NCBI GenBank assembly: GCA_937967375.1
Contig: CALCJF010000006.1
Location: forward strand, 1 to 49,936
Source of the DNA: an uncultured Leucobacter sp.
Lineage (GTDB): Bacteria; Actinomycetota; Actinomycetes; Actinomycetales; Microbacteriaceae
DNA length: 49,936 nucleotides
Direction: 5' to 3'
Shown: positions 7,549-16,518 of the stretch, piece after piece
Position numbering within the stretch: position 1 is the stretch's first letter
Layout of the letters: every line of letters begins with the position of its first letter
Program-made: the position numbers and the translations under genes
The notes under the pieces: generated by a model
Told to the model about the DNA's origin: nothing
The model's database searches: none
What the model saw: the letters and a program-made list of their open reading frames with translations, nothing else

Positions 7549-10500
7549 CTACCCGCGCCCCTGAAGCTCCGCGATCCAGCCGCCGATGCCCGCGGGCAGC
7601 AGTGCGAGCCCGTGCCGGTGCGCCGCGATCGAAATCGCCTGCTCGCGCACGAACGCCAGCAGTTCGACCGGGCCGGCCATCGTGACCGGCTCAGCCCACA
7701 GGGTCACTTCGTCGAGCCCACCGAGCCACTCAGCGGTGCGCACTCGGTCGCCGCCGATCAGGCGGATCCTCGACGCAGCCAACTCGTCATCGCCCGGGCC
7801 GTTCACCGAAATGCGGGCCAACCAATCGTCATCTCGTTCGAGCGCAACCGATACTCCCTGCATCGCCAGTACTTCGGCGATCTCGGGTGTCAGCACGACC
7901 CCGGTCGAGACGGTCATCGGGGCGCCCACCACGAGGCCCGCTGCGACGACGCGCACGAGGTCGGCAATCGGCGCCCCCTCGGCCAGGCGCACGTGTGTGA
8001 CAACTGGCCAATGCCGCAGCAGGTTGCGTTCGATGCCGAGCCCGCTCACATCGTAAGCGCGCCCGAGCGAGGTGCGCCAAGCGAGCGCATCACTGAGTGC
8101 GGCACGACGCACGCGGTCGAAGCTCTGGTAGTCGAGCGAAGCCTGTGCCGTCTCGATGAGCAGTCGCACCTCTGGCGCGAGTCCGCGCAAGTGCAGGGTT
8201 GAGCTCGAGGTACCCTCGCGCAGCTCCCACGAGCCGAAAGCGTGCAACCTGTAGGGACCACCGGCCAGCGCTGACGCCCCCATGCCCGCCGCAAACCAGC
8301 CACCGCCGGGCTGGCGCTCCACGCGGCCTCCGGTCGTCGGCCGACCCACGACGATGCGCGCTGCCCTGGCCCGCTCGAGCCACGGCAGCGTTTCACCCGG
8401 ATCGCCCGCGTGCAGGCTGGCGACACTGCCACCGCTCAACTCGTTTGTGAGGGCGATCGCCTCGTCGATCGAGTGCGAGCTGATCACGCCGATGACGGGC
8501 ATGCCGACGGCGTCGCTCCAAAATCGGGAGTTCTTGGTGAGGCCGGTGCGAACGCCGGGCCGCCACAGCAGCCCCTCTTCGTCGAGTCGCTTCGGCTGCA
8601 CGAGCCACTCTTCACCCTGGTCGAGCTCGGTGAGCGCCCGCAGCCCGGCCTCACCCGGAAGCTCTGGCAGCGGCCCGAACTCGAAGCTGAGCGGGTCGAG
8701 GTCGCCGGGCTTCGCGGTGTCGCCGACGCGGAGCGACGCGACGGCGTCTGCGAGGCCCTCTCGCACTCGCGGCGATCGAGCCGCCGCACCGAGCAGCACG
8801 AGCGCGCGCGCCGTCGTCGCGTCTGCGTGCATCGCGCCGAAGGCCGAGGCGACCGCGTGCTGCACGGCAAGCGCAGGGTCGGCGCTTGGAGCAATGACGG
8901 CCGCACCAAGCGATCTAAATCTGCCCTCGATGCGCAGATCTGGCCGGCGCCGAAGCAGCGCCTTCGCCGTCTCGCGGTGCCCCAGCACGACCGCCCGGTC
9001 GATTCGCGTGTCGACCGCGAAGCTCGCGGCAAGTTCGAAGTGCGCGGTGCGAGGATCGTCGCTCGCCGCTGCCACGGCGAGCGACACGAGCCCATCGCCG
9101 AGGCCGGCCGCAACCCACTCCTCGATCAGCACAGCTGACGATCGGGCCACACTCGGGTGCGACACCAGCACCACGGCAGAGCCGGCCGCGAGCAGCGCAA
9201 GCAGCGCCTCGGCACGCTCACCAAGCGGCACACCGGCCTCAGCCACCACGAGCGCGAGGCGATCGGGGTGAAACTCTGCGCCGCGAACCGCGCCAAGAGC
9301 GCTCGCAGACTGACCGAGATACCTCGCTGCATCGATAGCGTCGTTGATCTCTGCGTCGACCACCGAGACGGGAGCACCCGCTTCGGCAACCAGCACCTCG
9401 GTGAGGCGATCACGCGCAGCAGCGACACCCAGCGCAAGACGCGCCACCTTCGTGCCCCGGTCAACAGCGCGCAATTTTCGCCAGGCTTCTCCCACCGCAA
9501 GCAGTGCGTCAATCGACGCCGCCGGCCGCTCGCCCCTATTCGCAGCCTCGCCCACCGCACGAATGCCGATATCGCTGCTCCCGGCCTTCGCCAGCACACC
9601 GCGCACCCACTCGCGATTACCGTACCTGCTCGCGTCGGTAACGGGCTCGTTCGCGAATCCCGTCTCGGAGATCACAGGTATGCGCAGCGGCGCGCCCGCC
9701 ACTTCGAGCGTGATCGCCCCAGTGTGCGCACGCGTCAGGCCGAGCACCGCCGCGGTCAGGCCCCCGGTCTCGAAGCGGTTCGGCTCGGCCGGCGCGCGAT
9801 AGAAAACCATGGTGTCGCGGGCGTCTTCGCTCCACTCTCGCTCTCGCTGCTGCACGCGGCGACTCTGCGGCGCGGGCGTCGCGGCCTGCGCCAACACCTC
9901 GCGCAGCCGCTTCGCCCCGAGCGCCAGCTCACCCGCATTGCCCGCGAAGAGCGCCCGCGTGTGCGCCAGCGCCGAGTCGGCATCGGCGGTTTCGGCGGCG
10001 AGCGCGATCAGATACTCAACGGCACCAGAAAACTCCTTCGGGTGCACCAGGGGCAACCTGCGGCGCACACCGAACCCGTGGTCGGCAATGACCCCCTCTA
10101 GCCCGGGCGCGACCCCGGCCCTCAGTTGCACCGTCGGCGCTGCAGCGCCGAGCTGCTCGGCAAGCACCGTAGCAGCCGCGAGCAAGTGCGGGTCTTCGCT
10201 CGCGATCACAGTGCTCACTGCGGGGCCCGCCTCGAGTAGCGGCACGAGCGTCCGCATCAACTGAGCCTGCTGAGCCGGGCGTTCTTCGAGTGGCGCGATT
10301 GCGAGGCCACCGAGAACCGACTCGATTTGTTCGCGCCCGGTGAAACCCGCGATACCAACGACCACCTCGAGCGGTGCGCCACCCGCATCGACCCGCGCGC
10401 GAGCGAGCGCGGCCAGCGCGGCGGCCGTCTGCAGCGTTTCGGGCAGCTCGGCGGCCAAGCTCACTCCGACCCGCAACTGCTCGAGACCCGGGTTCTGCAG

Positions 10501-11274
10501 CGCAGTCACAAGCAGCTGCGGGGCAAGAAGCGAGCTGCGGTAGTCATGAGATTCGACGAGGATCGACACGTCGTGACGCTGCGCGGTCTCGAGGAGGGTG
10601 CGCAACCGCTGCGCGCCGACGGAGGCATCGTGGTCGAGCGACCATGCACCGGACCCAGTGCTCGGCACGAGGCGCGAAACATCGAGTGCGAGCGTCGTAA
10701 CCTCAGGCAGCTCGGCGAGCGCGAGCAGGCGTTCGAGTTCGAGTGCGGCCGCGGCGTCGCCGAGCACTCCGGCCCCGCCGAGTGCAAGCACGAGCTCTCG
10801 ACCGTCGGTCTTCACTTGTTGCAGCGCGGCGCGCAGCGCAGCCGAAGAGTCCGCTTCCATTTTCGCGCTCAACGCGAGGTGCGACACCCGACCGCGCAAC
10901 CACTTGCGGGCGACGGGCAGCACCGCCCAGGGCAGACCGAGAGAGGCGAGGCCTCCTGCGCGCACCGCGAGGCGTTCAACCGTGGGCATCGATGTGGGCA
11001 GGTCTCGCGACACCTCGCGCAATCCGAGGGCGGCACCGAACGGGTCGCTCGCGCCGACCACGGCGTCGAGCAAGCGGCGGGTAAACGCAAAGCCGTCGGC
11101 GTCGCGCCGCGATCCCTCGAGCAGGTCAGATCGAACCGCTGCCTGCGCGTCGCCACCAACCCGCGATGCGAGGATCGGATCTGCTGGTTCGTCGGCGAGC
11201 GTTGCAATCCAGGCCGCGACTCGTGCCGTCGCGCCCTCGGCTACCGCGTTCCAGTCATCGCGCTGCACACTCAT
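7549..11274 (-). CDS. PutA-family (proline dehydrogenase + P5C dehydrogenase) homologue, probably catalytically dead
   Basis: A 1241-residue protein with the order of actinobacterial PutA: PRODH barrel (about 90-430), aldehyde-dehydrogenase region (about 480-960), and the conserved C-terminal module containing VRLAEGAPIADLVRVVAAGL and EQAISIAAHRHG. Alignable landmarks remain (LGGAGVLGD, LVHPKEF, LWRPGVRTGL, QPGGGW), but the functional residues do not. VKVS is LDVS (197-200), VRLVKGA is VVVGIAG (304-310), the SHN step is ASED (358-361), and the C-terminal RR pair after YLV is missing. In the ALDH half, the Cys loop reads AFGAMHADATTARAL (811-825) and the Glu motif reads EGRFRSLGAAV (783-793). 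It may be a regulatory or structural pseudoenzyme. Comparison was from memory, so the residue mapping needs an alignment. It reads toward tRNA-Tyr; the PEBP gene ends upstream. Confidence 0.75.
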   Translation of the reverse strand: MSVQRDDWNAVAEGATARVAAWIATLADEPADPILASRVGGDAQAAVRSDLLEGSRRDADGFAFTRRLLDAVVGASDPFGAALGLREVSRDLPTSMPTVERLAVRAGGLASLGLPWAVLPVARKWLRGRVSHLALSAKMEADSSAALRAALQQVKTDGRELVLALGGAGVLGDAAAALELERLLALAELPEVTTLALDVSRLVPSTGSGAWSLDHDASVGAQRLRTLLETAQRHDVSILVESHDYRSSLLAPQLLVTALQNPGLEQLRVGVSLAAELPETLQTAAALAALARARVDAGGAPLEVVVGIAGFTGREQIESVLGGLAIAPLEERPAQQAQLMRTLVPLLEAGPAVSTVIASEDPHLLAAATVLAEQLGAAAPTVQLRAGVAPGLEGVIADHGFGVRRRLPLVHPKEFSGAVEYLIALAAETADADSALAHTRALFAGNAGELALGAKRLREVLAQAATPAPQSRRVQQREREWSEDARDTMVFYRAPAEPNRFETGGLTAAVLGLTRAHTGAITLEVAGAPLRIPVISETGFANEPVTDASRYGNREWVRGVLAKAGSSDIGIRAVGEAANRGERPAASIDALLAVGEAWRKLRAVDRGTKVARLALGVAAARDRLTEVLVAEAGAPVSVVDAEINDAIDAARYLGQSASALGAVRGAEFHPDRLALVVAEAGVPLGERAEALLALLAAGSAVVLVSHPSVARSSAVLIEEWVAAGLGDGLVSLAVAAASDDPRTAHFELAASFAVDTRIDRAVVLGHRETAKALLRRRPDLRIEGRFRSLGAAVIAPSADPALAVQHAVASAFGAMHADATTARALVLLGAAARSPRVREGLADAVASLRVGDTAKPGDLDPLSFEFGPLPELPGEAGLRALTELDQGEEWLVQPKRLDEEGLLWRPGVRTGLTKNSRFWSDAVGMPVIGVISSHSIDEAIALTNELSGGSVASLHAGDPGETLPWLERARAARIVVGRPTTGGRVERQPGGGWFAAGMGASALAGGPYRLHAFGSWELREGTSSSTLHLRGLAPEVRLLIETAQASLDYQSFDRVRRAALSDALAWRTSLGRAYDVSGLGIERNLLRHWPVVTHVRLAEGAPIADLVRVVAAGLVVGAPMTVSTGVVLTPEIAEVLAMQGVSVALERDDDWLARISVNGPGDDELAASRIRLIGGDRVRTAEWLGGLDEVTLWAEPVTMAGPVELLAFVREQAISIAAHRHGLALLPAGIGGWIAELQGRG

Positions 11275-11357
11275 GGTCTAACTGTAGAAGTGAAACTTGT
11301 GCGATGCCGCTCGGCTCGCGGCGCGGTGTGGCCGCCACTGCTGCGCCCGAAGCAGTT

Positions 11358-11918
11358 CTAGGCGGCTCCACCAAACGCACCGGTGGCCACGAGCGTGGCA
11401 CGCGCGAGCACGGCGTCGCGCATCATGAAACCGAGCACAGCTGGCGTCGCCTGCGGATCGATATCGATGCTCGCTACGTTCAGCGCAAACACGCTGAACC
11501 AGTAGTGGTGCACCCCGGTGCCCTCGGGTGGCCCCGCACCAATGAACGCGGGCACTCGGGCCTCGTTCGGCATCGTCACCGCACCGAGCGGCAGCAGGCC
11601 ACGGCCCGGGTCGCCCGCGCCGGCTTCGAGCGAGGTGACGCTCGCCGGAATGTTCGCGACCGCCCAGTGCCAGAACCCCGAGCCCGTCGGAGCGTCGGGG
11701 TCGAAGCAGGTCACCACGTAGCTGCGGGTGCCGCTCGGAGCACCCGACCAGCTGAGCTGCGGCGAACGATTCTCGCCGCCAGAAGCCGCGTCGAACACCG
11801 ACGCCGGCAGCGGCTCGCCCTCTCGCATATCGGCGCTCGTGAGCTCAAAACTCGGCACCTGCCGCACCGCATCAACCGCCACGAACGGATCGATCTTGCC
11901 TCGATTTGATTCAGTCAT
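11358..11918 (-). CDS. YbhB/YbcL family Raf-kinase-inhibitor-like protein (PEBP)
   Basis: A 186-residue phosphatidylethanolamine-binding-fold protein. The anion-pocket motifs are present: DPDAPTGSGFWHWAVANIP at 73-91 and GVHHYWFSVFALN at about 135-147. Bacterial members bind small anionic ligands; their role is poorly known. No signal peptide is seen, so it should be cytoplasmic. It lies on the same strand upstream of the PutA-like gene with an 83-nt gap, and faces the gntR promoter region at its 5' side. Confidence 0.92.
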   Translation of the reverse strand: MTESNRGKIDPFVAVDAVRQVPSFELTSADMREGEPLPASVFDAASGGENRSPQLSWSGAPSGTRSYVVTCFDPDAPTGSGFWHWAVANIPASVTSLEAGAGDPGRGLLPLGAVTMPNEARVPAFIGAGPPEGTGVHHYWFSVFALNVASIDIDPQATPAVLGFMMRDAVLARATLVATGAFGGAA

Positions 11919-12006
11919 CGCTGACCTCTTCCTCTGCCTGAAACTCAGTGTGAAACCTCACCCTCAGCCTAACCTCTCGCGATCAGGGGCTGCCGAATCC
12001 GCTCGA

Positions 12007-12036
12007 TATACTGGAGCAGTTCGTCGACACCGACGA
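12007..12036 (+). promoter_or_regulatory. Candidate promoter and operator of the GntR gene
   Basis: TATACT at 12007-12012 is a good -10 candidate. It is followed at 12021-12036 by the inverted repeat TCGTCG-ACAC-CGACGA, near the expected transcription start and 31 nt before the start codon. This is a plausible autoregulatory GntR site, inferred from position. Confidence 0.4.
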
Positions 12037-12066
12037 GGCGAACCCGCAAACTTCAGGAGGTGGCGC

Positions 12067-12852
12067 ATGGCAGGAACAACCGGCTCCGAGCGAGCGCGCT
12101 CGACGCTCGCCTACCTGCGCCGCCACATCACCACGGGCGCTTGGCCCGTCGGCAGCCGCATTCCGATCGAACCCGAGCTCGCAGAGCAGATCGGCGTCGG
12201 GCGCAGCACCGTGCGCGAGGCCGTGCGATCCCTCGCTTCTATCGGCATGCTCGAAACGCTGCCCGGCCGCGGCACCTTTGTTCGTTCTGCCGCGCCCACC
12301 AGCACGCTGCTCAACGAGTTTCTCAACGACTTCACACTCGAAGAGATTCTGAGCTACCGCCGCGCGCTCGAGATCGAGGCCGCGCAGCAGGCATCGCTGC
12401 ATCGCACCGAAGAAGATCTCGCGGCCCTCGAACAGGCCGCCATCGAAGAGAAGGGCTGCACCCGCTGCCCCGTGCTCATGACCGGCTCTGATTCTTCGGC
12501 GTTCGACAGCCGCTTTCACCGGCTCGTCTTCGACGCCGCGAAGAACCGCCTGCTCGCCTCGCTCTACGCCGGCACGAACGACCAGTTGCGCTCGCCCGCG
12601 CACCGTGGCCGCCTCGCGAATGTCGCGACGGCGAGCGAGATGGAGCGCGACCACGCCCGCATTCTCGACGCGATTCGCCGCCGCGACTTCATCGACACGG
12701 TGCACGCGATGGTCGATCACGTCGACCACGACGTGGTCATCGTGACCGACCAGCACGAGGTTCGGCCCGCGCTCGAGCGCTCACCCGAGCAGCAGCGCCG
12801 CATCGACGTGGCTCGCGAGGCCGACGAGCAGCGCGTGGCCTCAGGCCGCTAA
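12067..12852 (+). CDS. GntR/FadR family transcriptional regulator
   Basis: A 261-residue repressor-type regulator. The winged helix at about 8-75 includes PIEPELAEQIGVGRSTVREA and GMLETLPGRGTFVR, the family's wing. The C-terminal all-helical FCD-type ligand domain (about 95-235) contains FDSRFHRLVFDAAKN and DHARILDAIRRRD, with the His/Asp pattern that often binds a metal and an organic acid. The ATG at 12067 has an excellent AGGAGG site 6 nt upstream, so longer in-frame extensions are not used. A pair of Cys (KGCTRCP) in the linker is unusual. Its target is not evident; the gene is flanked by PEBP (divergent) and a convergent MerR gene. Confidence 0.9.
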   Translation: MAGTTGSERARSTLAYLRRHITTGAWPVGSRIPIEPELAEQIGVGRSTVREAVRSLASIGMLETLPGRGTFVRSAAPTSTLLNEFLNDFTLEEILSYRRALEIEAAQQASLHRTEEDLAALEQAAIEEKGCTRCPVLMTGSDSSAFDSRFHRLVFDAAKNRLLASLYAGTNDQLRSPAHRGRLANVATASEMERDHARILDAIRRRDFIDTVHAMVDHVDHDVVIVTDQHEVRPALERSPEQQRRIDVAREADEQRVASGR

Positions 12853-12872
12853 CCGCTAGTTCGCCGACTTAT

Positions 12873-13700
12873 TTAGAGCGCCGTCTCGACGTAGTGGCGC
12901 AGGGCGTCGCGCACGAATGTCGCGCCCTCTACCCCGCCGTAGTTCGCGGCGAAACGCTCGTCTGCGACGTACATCTCGGCGAGTCCCAGCACATAACCGT
13001 TAAGGTCGCCGCCGGGCACCGCCGCCGGGGTGCCCGGAACGCTGCGCAGCCACTCGACGTGCCGCCGCGCCAACTCACCGGCCGCCTCCGACCGCGGATC
13101 CTCGCCGCGCGAAGCCGCCTCGCTCCAGTCGCGCGACAGCTCGGCGACCCGCTGCTGCCAATCCTGCTGCCCCTCCTTGCCGAGGCCTCGCCACCAGCGA
13201 TCGCTCGCCCGGTAGGCATCTGCGCCCCAACGCTGCTCGACCTCCTCCTTATGCTGCGTGTGGTCGAACCCGTCAAAAATGTTCTGAGCCATGAGCGACT
13301 CCCCTTTCTCTGTCTGTTGTGTGTTTGTGCCGCGCGAGGCGCGTTGTAGCGCGGTGATCGTGCGATCGACCGAGGCGATCTGCGCCTCGAGGCGCTGTCG
13401 CTCGTTCAGCAGCAGCTCGCGGTGCTGCGAGAGCACGCGCGCCTCGGTCTCGCTCGGCCGCTCCCCTGCCAGCGCACCCGCGTCTTGCGCGGCGAGCACC
13501 GTGCCGATCGCGTCGAGCCCGAGACCGAGCTCGCGCAAGAGCAATACCCGCTGCAGCCGCACGAGCGAACGGTCGTCGTAGTAGCGGTACCCATTGCTGC
13601 CGATGCGACTCGGCGAAACGAGCCCGACGCTGTCGTAGTGACGCAGCGTGCGCGACGTCGTGCCGGCTGCCTTCGCGAGCTGTTGAATCGTGATCTCCAT
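12873..13700 (-). CDS. MerR family regulator with TipAS antibiotic-recognition domain
   Basis: A 275-residue regulator. Residues 1-70 are the MerR DNA-binding domain (TSRTLRHYDSVGLVSPSRIG, NGYRYYD), 75-125 a dimerisation coiled coil, and 145-275 a TipAS-like domain (FDGFDHTQHKEEVEQRWG, then RWWRGLGKEGQQDWQQRVAE). Family members sense thiopeptides or other bulky drugs and activate by twisting a long-spacer promoter. An internal ATG before AQNIFDGFDHTQ could start a separate TipAS-only form, as known for tipA. The upstream region contains the matching 19-bp-spacer promoter. It converges with the GntR gene with 20 nt between stops. Confidence 0.92.
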   Translation of the reverse strand: MEITIQQLAKAAGTTSRTLRHYDSVGLVSPSRIGSNGYRYYDDRSLVRLQRVLLLRELGLGLDAIGTVLAAQDAGALAGERPSETEARVLSQHRELLLNERQRLEAQIASVDRTITALQRASRGTNTQQTEKGESLMAQNIFDGFDHTQHKEEVEQRWGADAYRASDRWWRGLGKEGQQDWQQRVAELSRDWSEAASRGEDPRSEAAGELARRHVEWLRSVPGTPAAVPGGDLNGYVLGLAEMYVADERFAANYGGVEGATFVRDALRHYVETAL

Positions 13701-13735
13701 GCCGCACTCCTCTCGGTCTTCGTTGCGACAAGTTC

Positions 13736-13766
13736 AGGCTAAGAGTTGACGTTACGTCAATGTCAA
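13736..13766 (-). promoter_or_regulatory. MerR-type promoter with 19-bp spacer and dyad
   Basis: On the minus strand TTGACA (13766-13761) and TAGCCT (13741-13736) are separated by 19 nt, the over-long spacer typical of MerR-controlled promoters. The spacer contains the perfect dyad TTGACGT-T-ACGTCAA (13746-13760). It lies 36 nt upstream of the merR start, so autoregulation is likely. Confidence 0.7.
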
Positions 13767-13822
13767 GCGCGTAGTTTGCGGCGAGGATCGCTCCGCGCTC
13801 GGCACCCGCGTACCATTGAGGG

Positions 13823-14791
13823 GTGTCTGACCCGAAGATCCTGCTCTACTACGCGTTCGCTCCTATCGCCGACCCCGAGGCCGTGCGCCTTTGGCAGCGA
13901 GAGCTGTGCGAGTCACTCGGACTGCGCGGCCGCATCATCATTTCGAAGCATGGCATCAACGGCACCGTCGGCGGCGAGATCGATGCGTGCAAGCGCTACC
14001 TGCGGCTGACCCGCGAGTACAGGCCGTTCAAGGGCCTCGACGTGAAGTGGAGCGACGGCACCGGTTACGTCACCACCAAGCCCGACATGCTCAAGGGCGA
14101 GGATCGCAGCGTGCCGTGGAAGCGCAGCGCCGATTTTCCCAAGCTCAGCGTCAAGGTGCGCGATGAGCTCGTGGCCTTCGGCATTCCCGAAGAGACGAAG
14201 GTCGACGCCACCGGTGTGATCGGTGGCGGCACCCACCTCAGCCCGCGCGCGGTAAACGAGCTGGTCGCAGAACGCGGCGACGAGGTCGTATTCTTCGACG
14301 GGCGCAACGCGTGGGAGGCCGAGATCGGCCGCTTCAAGGGCGCCGTGGTGCCCGATGTGCGCACCACGCACGGCTTCATCGAGCAGATCGAGTCGGGCGC
14401 GTTCGACGACATCAAGCACAAACCAGTCGTCACCTACTGCACCGGCGGCATTCGCTGCGAGATTCTCTCGGTCGCGATGAAGAACCGTGGCTTCACCGAG
14501 GTCTACCAGATCGAAGGCGGCATCGTTCGCTACGGCGAGACCTTCGGCAACGACGGCCTCTGGGAGGGCTCGCTCGCAGTCTTCGACGGTCGCGAGACGA
14601 TGGACTTCGCCGCGAACACCGAGGTGCTCGGACGCTGCGCGATCTGCGACACCCCGTCGAAGCAGCTGAGCGACTGCGCGATCTACAGTTGCCGCTCACG
14701 CTTTGTGGCGTGCAAGAACCACCGCGGCGAGTATTGCGCCGAGCACGCGGCGGAGCTGGCGACCGCGGCAACTGCCACGAGCTCGAACTAA
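13823..14791 (+). CDS. trhO: tRNA uridine(34) hydroxylase / rhodanese-domain protein TrhO
   Basis: A 322-residue YceA/TrhO-family protein that hydroxylates U34 of certain tRNAs using O2. An N-terminal acylphosphatase-like domain (about 1-95, ISKHGINGTVGGE) is followed by a rhodanese domain with the active-site loop YCTGGIRCE; Cys206 is the predicted nucleophile. The C-terminal Cys-rich region (CAICDTPSKQLSDCAIYSC and VACKNHRGEYCAEHAAEL) looks like a zinc site. Start is the GTG at 13823 after GAGGGGT. Divergent from the merR gene, so its promoter lies in the same 122-nt gap. Confidence 0.92.
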   Translation: MSDPKILLYYAFAPIADPEAVRLWQRELCESLGLRGRIIISKHGINGTVGGEIDACKRYLRLTREYRPFKGLDVKWSDGTGYVTTKPDMLKGEDRSVPWKRSADFPKLSVKVRDELVAFGIPEETKVDATGVIGGGTHLSPRAVNELVAERGDEVVFFDGRNAWEAEIGRFKGAVVPDVRTTHGFIEQIESGAFDDIKHKPVVTYCTGGIRCEILSVAMKNRGFTEVYQIEGGIVRYGETFGNDGLWEGSLAVFDGRETMDFAANTEVLGRCAICDTPSKQLSDCAIYSCRSRFVACKNHRGEYCAEHAAELATAATATSSN

Positions 14792-14803
14792 CCGCCGCTC
14801 CTT

Positions 14804-15649
14804 CTACGCCCGCTGCAACAACCAATCGAAGCGGTTTCGCACCTCCTCCTCCGGCTCGTTCGCCTTGCACTCGGCGATGAGGTTGCGGGTATCGAGCGGC
14901 AACTCGACCGAGTGCCACGCGATGCTCAACAGATCGATCGAGTGCATGCGCAGTCCCGTGTCTCGGGAGCGCAACGCGGCCTCAACAAGATCGATACCCT
15001 CACCAGGAAACCGCCGCAGTGTCTCGAGCACTTGATGCCATACGTGCCAGAGCGCTTCTTTGCGCTGCGGCGATGGCATGCACAGCTCCTTCAGCAGCAG
15101 TGCTTTGCGGGCAAGCGAGAGGTATGCCGGCAGCCGCTCTTCATCAATCATCGGCCCTGTGAGGTGCCAGGCGAGCCCGTCTTCGACGTGCTCTGTGAGA
15201 TATGCCCACACGATCGAGTATGGATCGACGCCGCAGAGCCTTGCGCCACAACACGCGAGTGCCCGCACCGAGCGCTCATCTGGCGCAGCGAGCGCGCGTT
15301 CAAACGCCGGCCGCCACTCTGGCACCGCACGAAGCCCCGCGCTCAGCGCAAGCAGGCGGTCACGTGCATCCCACGGCCAGTCGTGCGGCAGGTAGAGCCC
15401 GAACTCTGGGTCGAAGAACTGGTTCACTGCGCAACTGAGATCCCACACCCGCAAATCTGGGGCACGAGATCTTGCGTGAGCGAACCAGGAGAGGAGCACC
15501 GCCGGCGCTTCGCCGTCAGAACGCAGGTCGCCGAGCGTGCTCGATCGATCAAATCTGGTGGCGAGCAGCGCGGTGGCTTCGAAGAATCGCTCGTCACTGA
15601 TCTGAGGCGGAGCGAGTAGCCCTGCCGCAAGTGCGGCTGCGTGCGCCAC
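14804..15649 (-). CDS. Unrecognised alpha-helical protein (281 aa)
   Basis: A 281-residue, Leu/Ala/Arg-rich soluble protein with several Trp (ALWHVWHQVLETLRRFPGE, GLAWHLTGPM) and Cys (RALACCGARLC). Predicted to be almost wholly helical, possibly HEAT/ARM-like, with repeats of the type LVEAALRSRDTGLRMHSIDLL. No catalytic motif, signal peptide or membrane segment is seen. It converges with trhO (12 nt between stops). The frame has normal high-GC third positions, so it is a real gene, but I cannot name a family. Confidence 0.7.
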   Translation of the reverse strand: MAHAAALAAGLLAPPQISDERFFEATALLATRFDRSSTLGDLRSDGEAPAVLLSWFAHARSRAPDLRVWDLSCAVNQFFDPEFGLYLPHDWPWDARDRLLALSAGLRAVPEWRPAFERALAAPDERSVRALACCGARLCGVDPYSIVWAYLTEHVEDGLAWHLTGPMIDEERLPAYLSLARKALLLKELCMPSPQRKEALWHVWHQVLETLRRFPGEGIDLVEAALRSRDTGLRMHSIDLLSIAWHSVELPLDTRNLIAECKANEPEEEVRNRFDWLLQRA

Positions 15650-15736
15650 GGGGGCCTCCTTCGAGTCAGGTGGGTTTCACATGCTCGAAGACTAAACCGC
15701 GCCCCCGACATTCTCGGGCGAGGTGCTGGGCCAGCG

Positions 15737-16342
15737 CTAGCCGTCCGCGAGCTGCCGCGTCAGGCCCGGCTCGTCATGCAGCCTCGGCTCGGTGCGATAC
15801 TCGGGGCGCACCCCCGTCTTGTCGCTGTAGAACGCGCGAACCCTGTCCATGTCGGCGACGACGTCACCGGTCAGCCGAAGCGTCTCGCCGAGCCCGGCCG
15901 TCTTCGTCGCGCCATCGGCATAACCGAGCGTGACGGGCAGGCCAGCGGCCATCGCGATGCGATAGAAACCGCTTCGCCAACCGTTGCCCTGGCGCGTGCC
16001 CTCGGGGGTCACCACGAGCAGAAAACGATCGGTCGCGCGGGCCTTCGCCACCACCGCATCGACCACCCCGGCGGCGTTCGTGCGATCCACCGCAATGCCG
16101 CCAAGCCCGCGCATGATCGGCCCGGCTACCCCCTTGAACAGCTCGCGCTTGCCGAGCCAGTGAATGCGCATGCGCGCGTCCCAAGCGATGCCGAGCATCA
16201 ACACGAAGTCGAAATTCGAGGTGTGGGGCGCCCCGATGAGTAGGCGCGGGCCGTCGATAGGCACGGCTTCGCGAACCAGCTTCCAGGGAGACAACCACCA
16301 GAAGATTCGCGCGATCGCGGCGCGCAACGACGTCAGAAACAT
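15737..16342 (-). CDS. 1-acyl-sn-glycerol-3-phosphate acyltransferase-like (PlsC family)
   Basis: A 201-residue membrane-associated acyltransferase. The catalytic H-X4-D motif is HTSNFD (His40, Asp45) and the acceptor-binding motif is EGTR (114-117), with an arginine-rich WRSGFYRIA segment after it. The N-terminal helix (about 1-20) may insert into the membrane. I chose ATG at 16342 because AGAGAG precedes it; a longer in-frame start at 16432 would pass through the hairpin region. This short subtype is frequent in actinobacteria and may act on lysophospholipid or on another acyl acceptor; it need not be the essential PlsC. Confidence 0.8.
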   Translation of the reverse strand: MFLTSLRAAIARIFWWLSPWKLVREAVPIDGPRLLIGAPHTSNFDFVLMLGIAWDARMRIHWLGKRELFKGVAGPIMRGLGGIAVDRTNAAGVVDAVVAKARATDRFLLVVTPEGTRQGNGWRSGFYRIAMAAGLPVTLGYADGATKTAGLGETLRLTGDVVADMDRVRAFYSDKTGVRPEYRTEPRLHDEPGLTRQLADG

Positions 16343-16409
16343 CTCTCTACCGTAGTCGCACCCATATGCCGCAGCCGATTGGGGCGAAAGCCCCTCAGCG
16401 TTCCCGTAG

Positions 16410-16459
16410 ACAGACAGTAGGTGTCGCCTCACCTAGGCTGAGCGACACCTACTGTCTGT
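16410..16459. repeat. Perfect 18-bp intergenic hairpin
   Basis: ACAGACAGTAGGTGTCGC (16410-16427) is the exact reverse complement of 16442-16459; the 14-nt loop contains the palindrome CCTAGG. It lies between the M13 peptidase stop and the plsC-like start on the minus strand. No T-run follows on the minus strand, so it may be a terminator or a dispersed palindromic element. Confidence 0.6.
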
Positions 16460-16518
16460 TTGTGACGAGGCGCGGGATCGCCCGCACGAGGCGAGGATCG
16501 CGCAACCGAACGAGGCGA

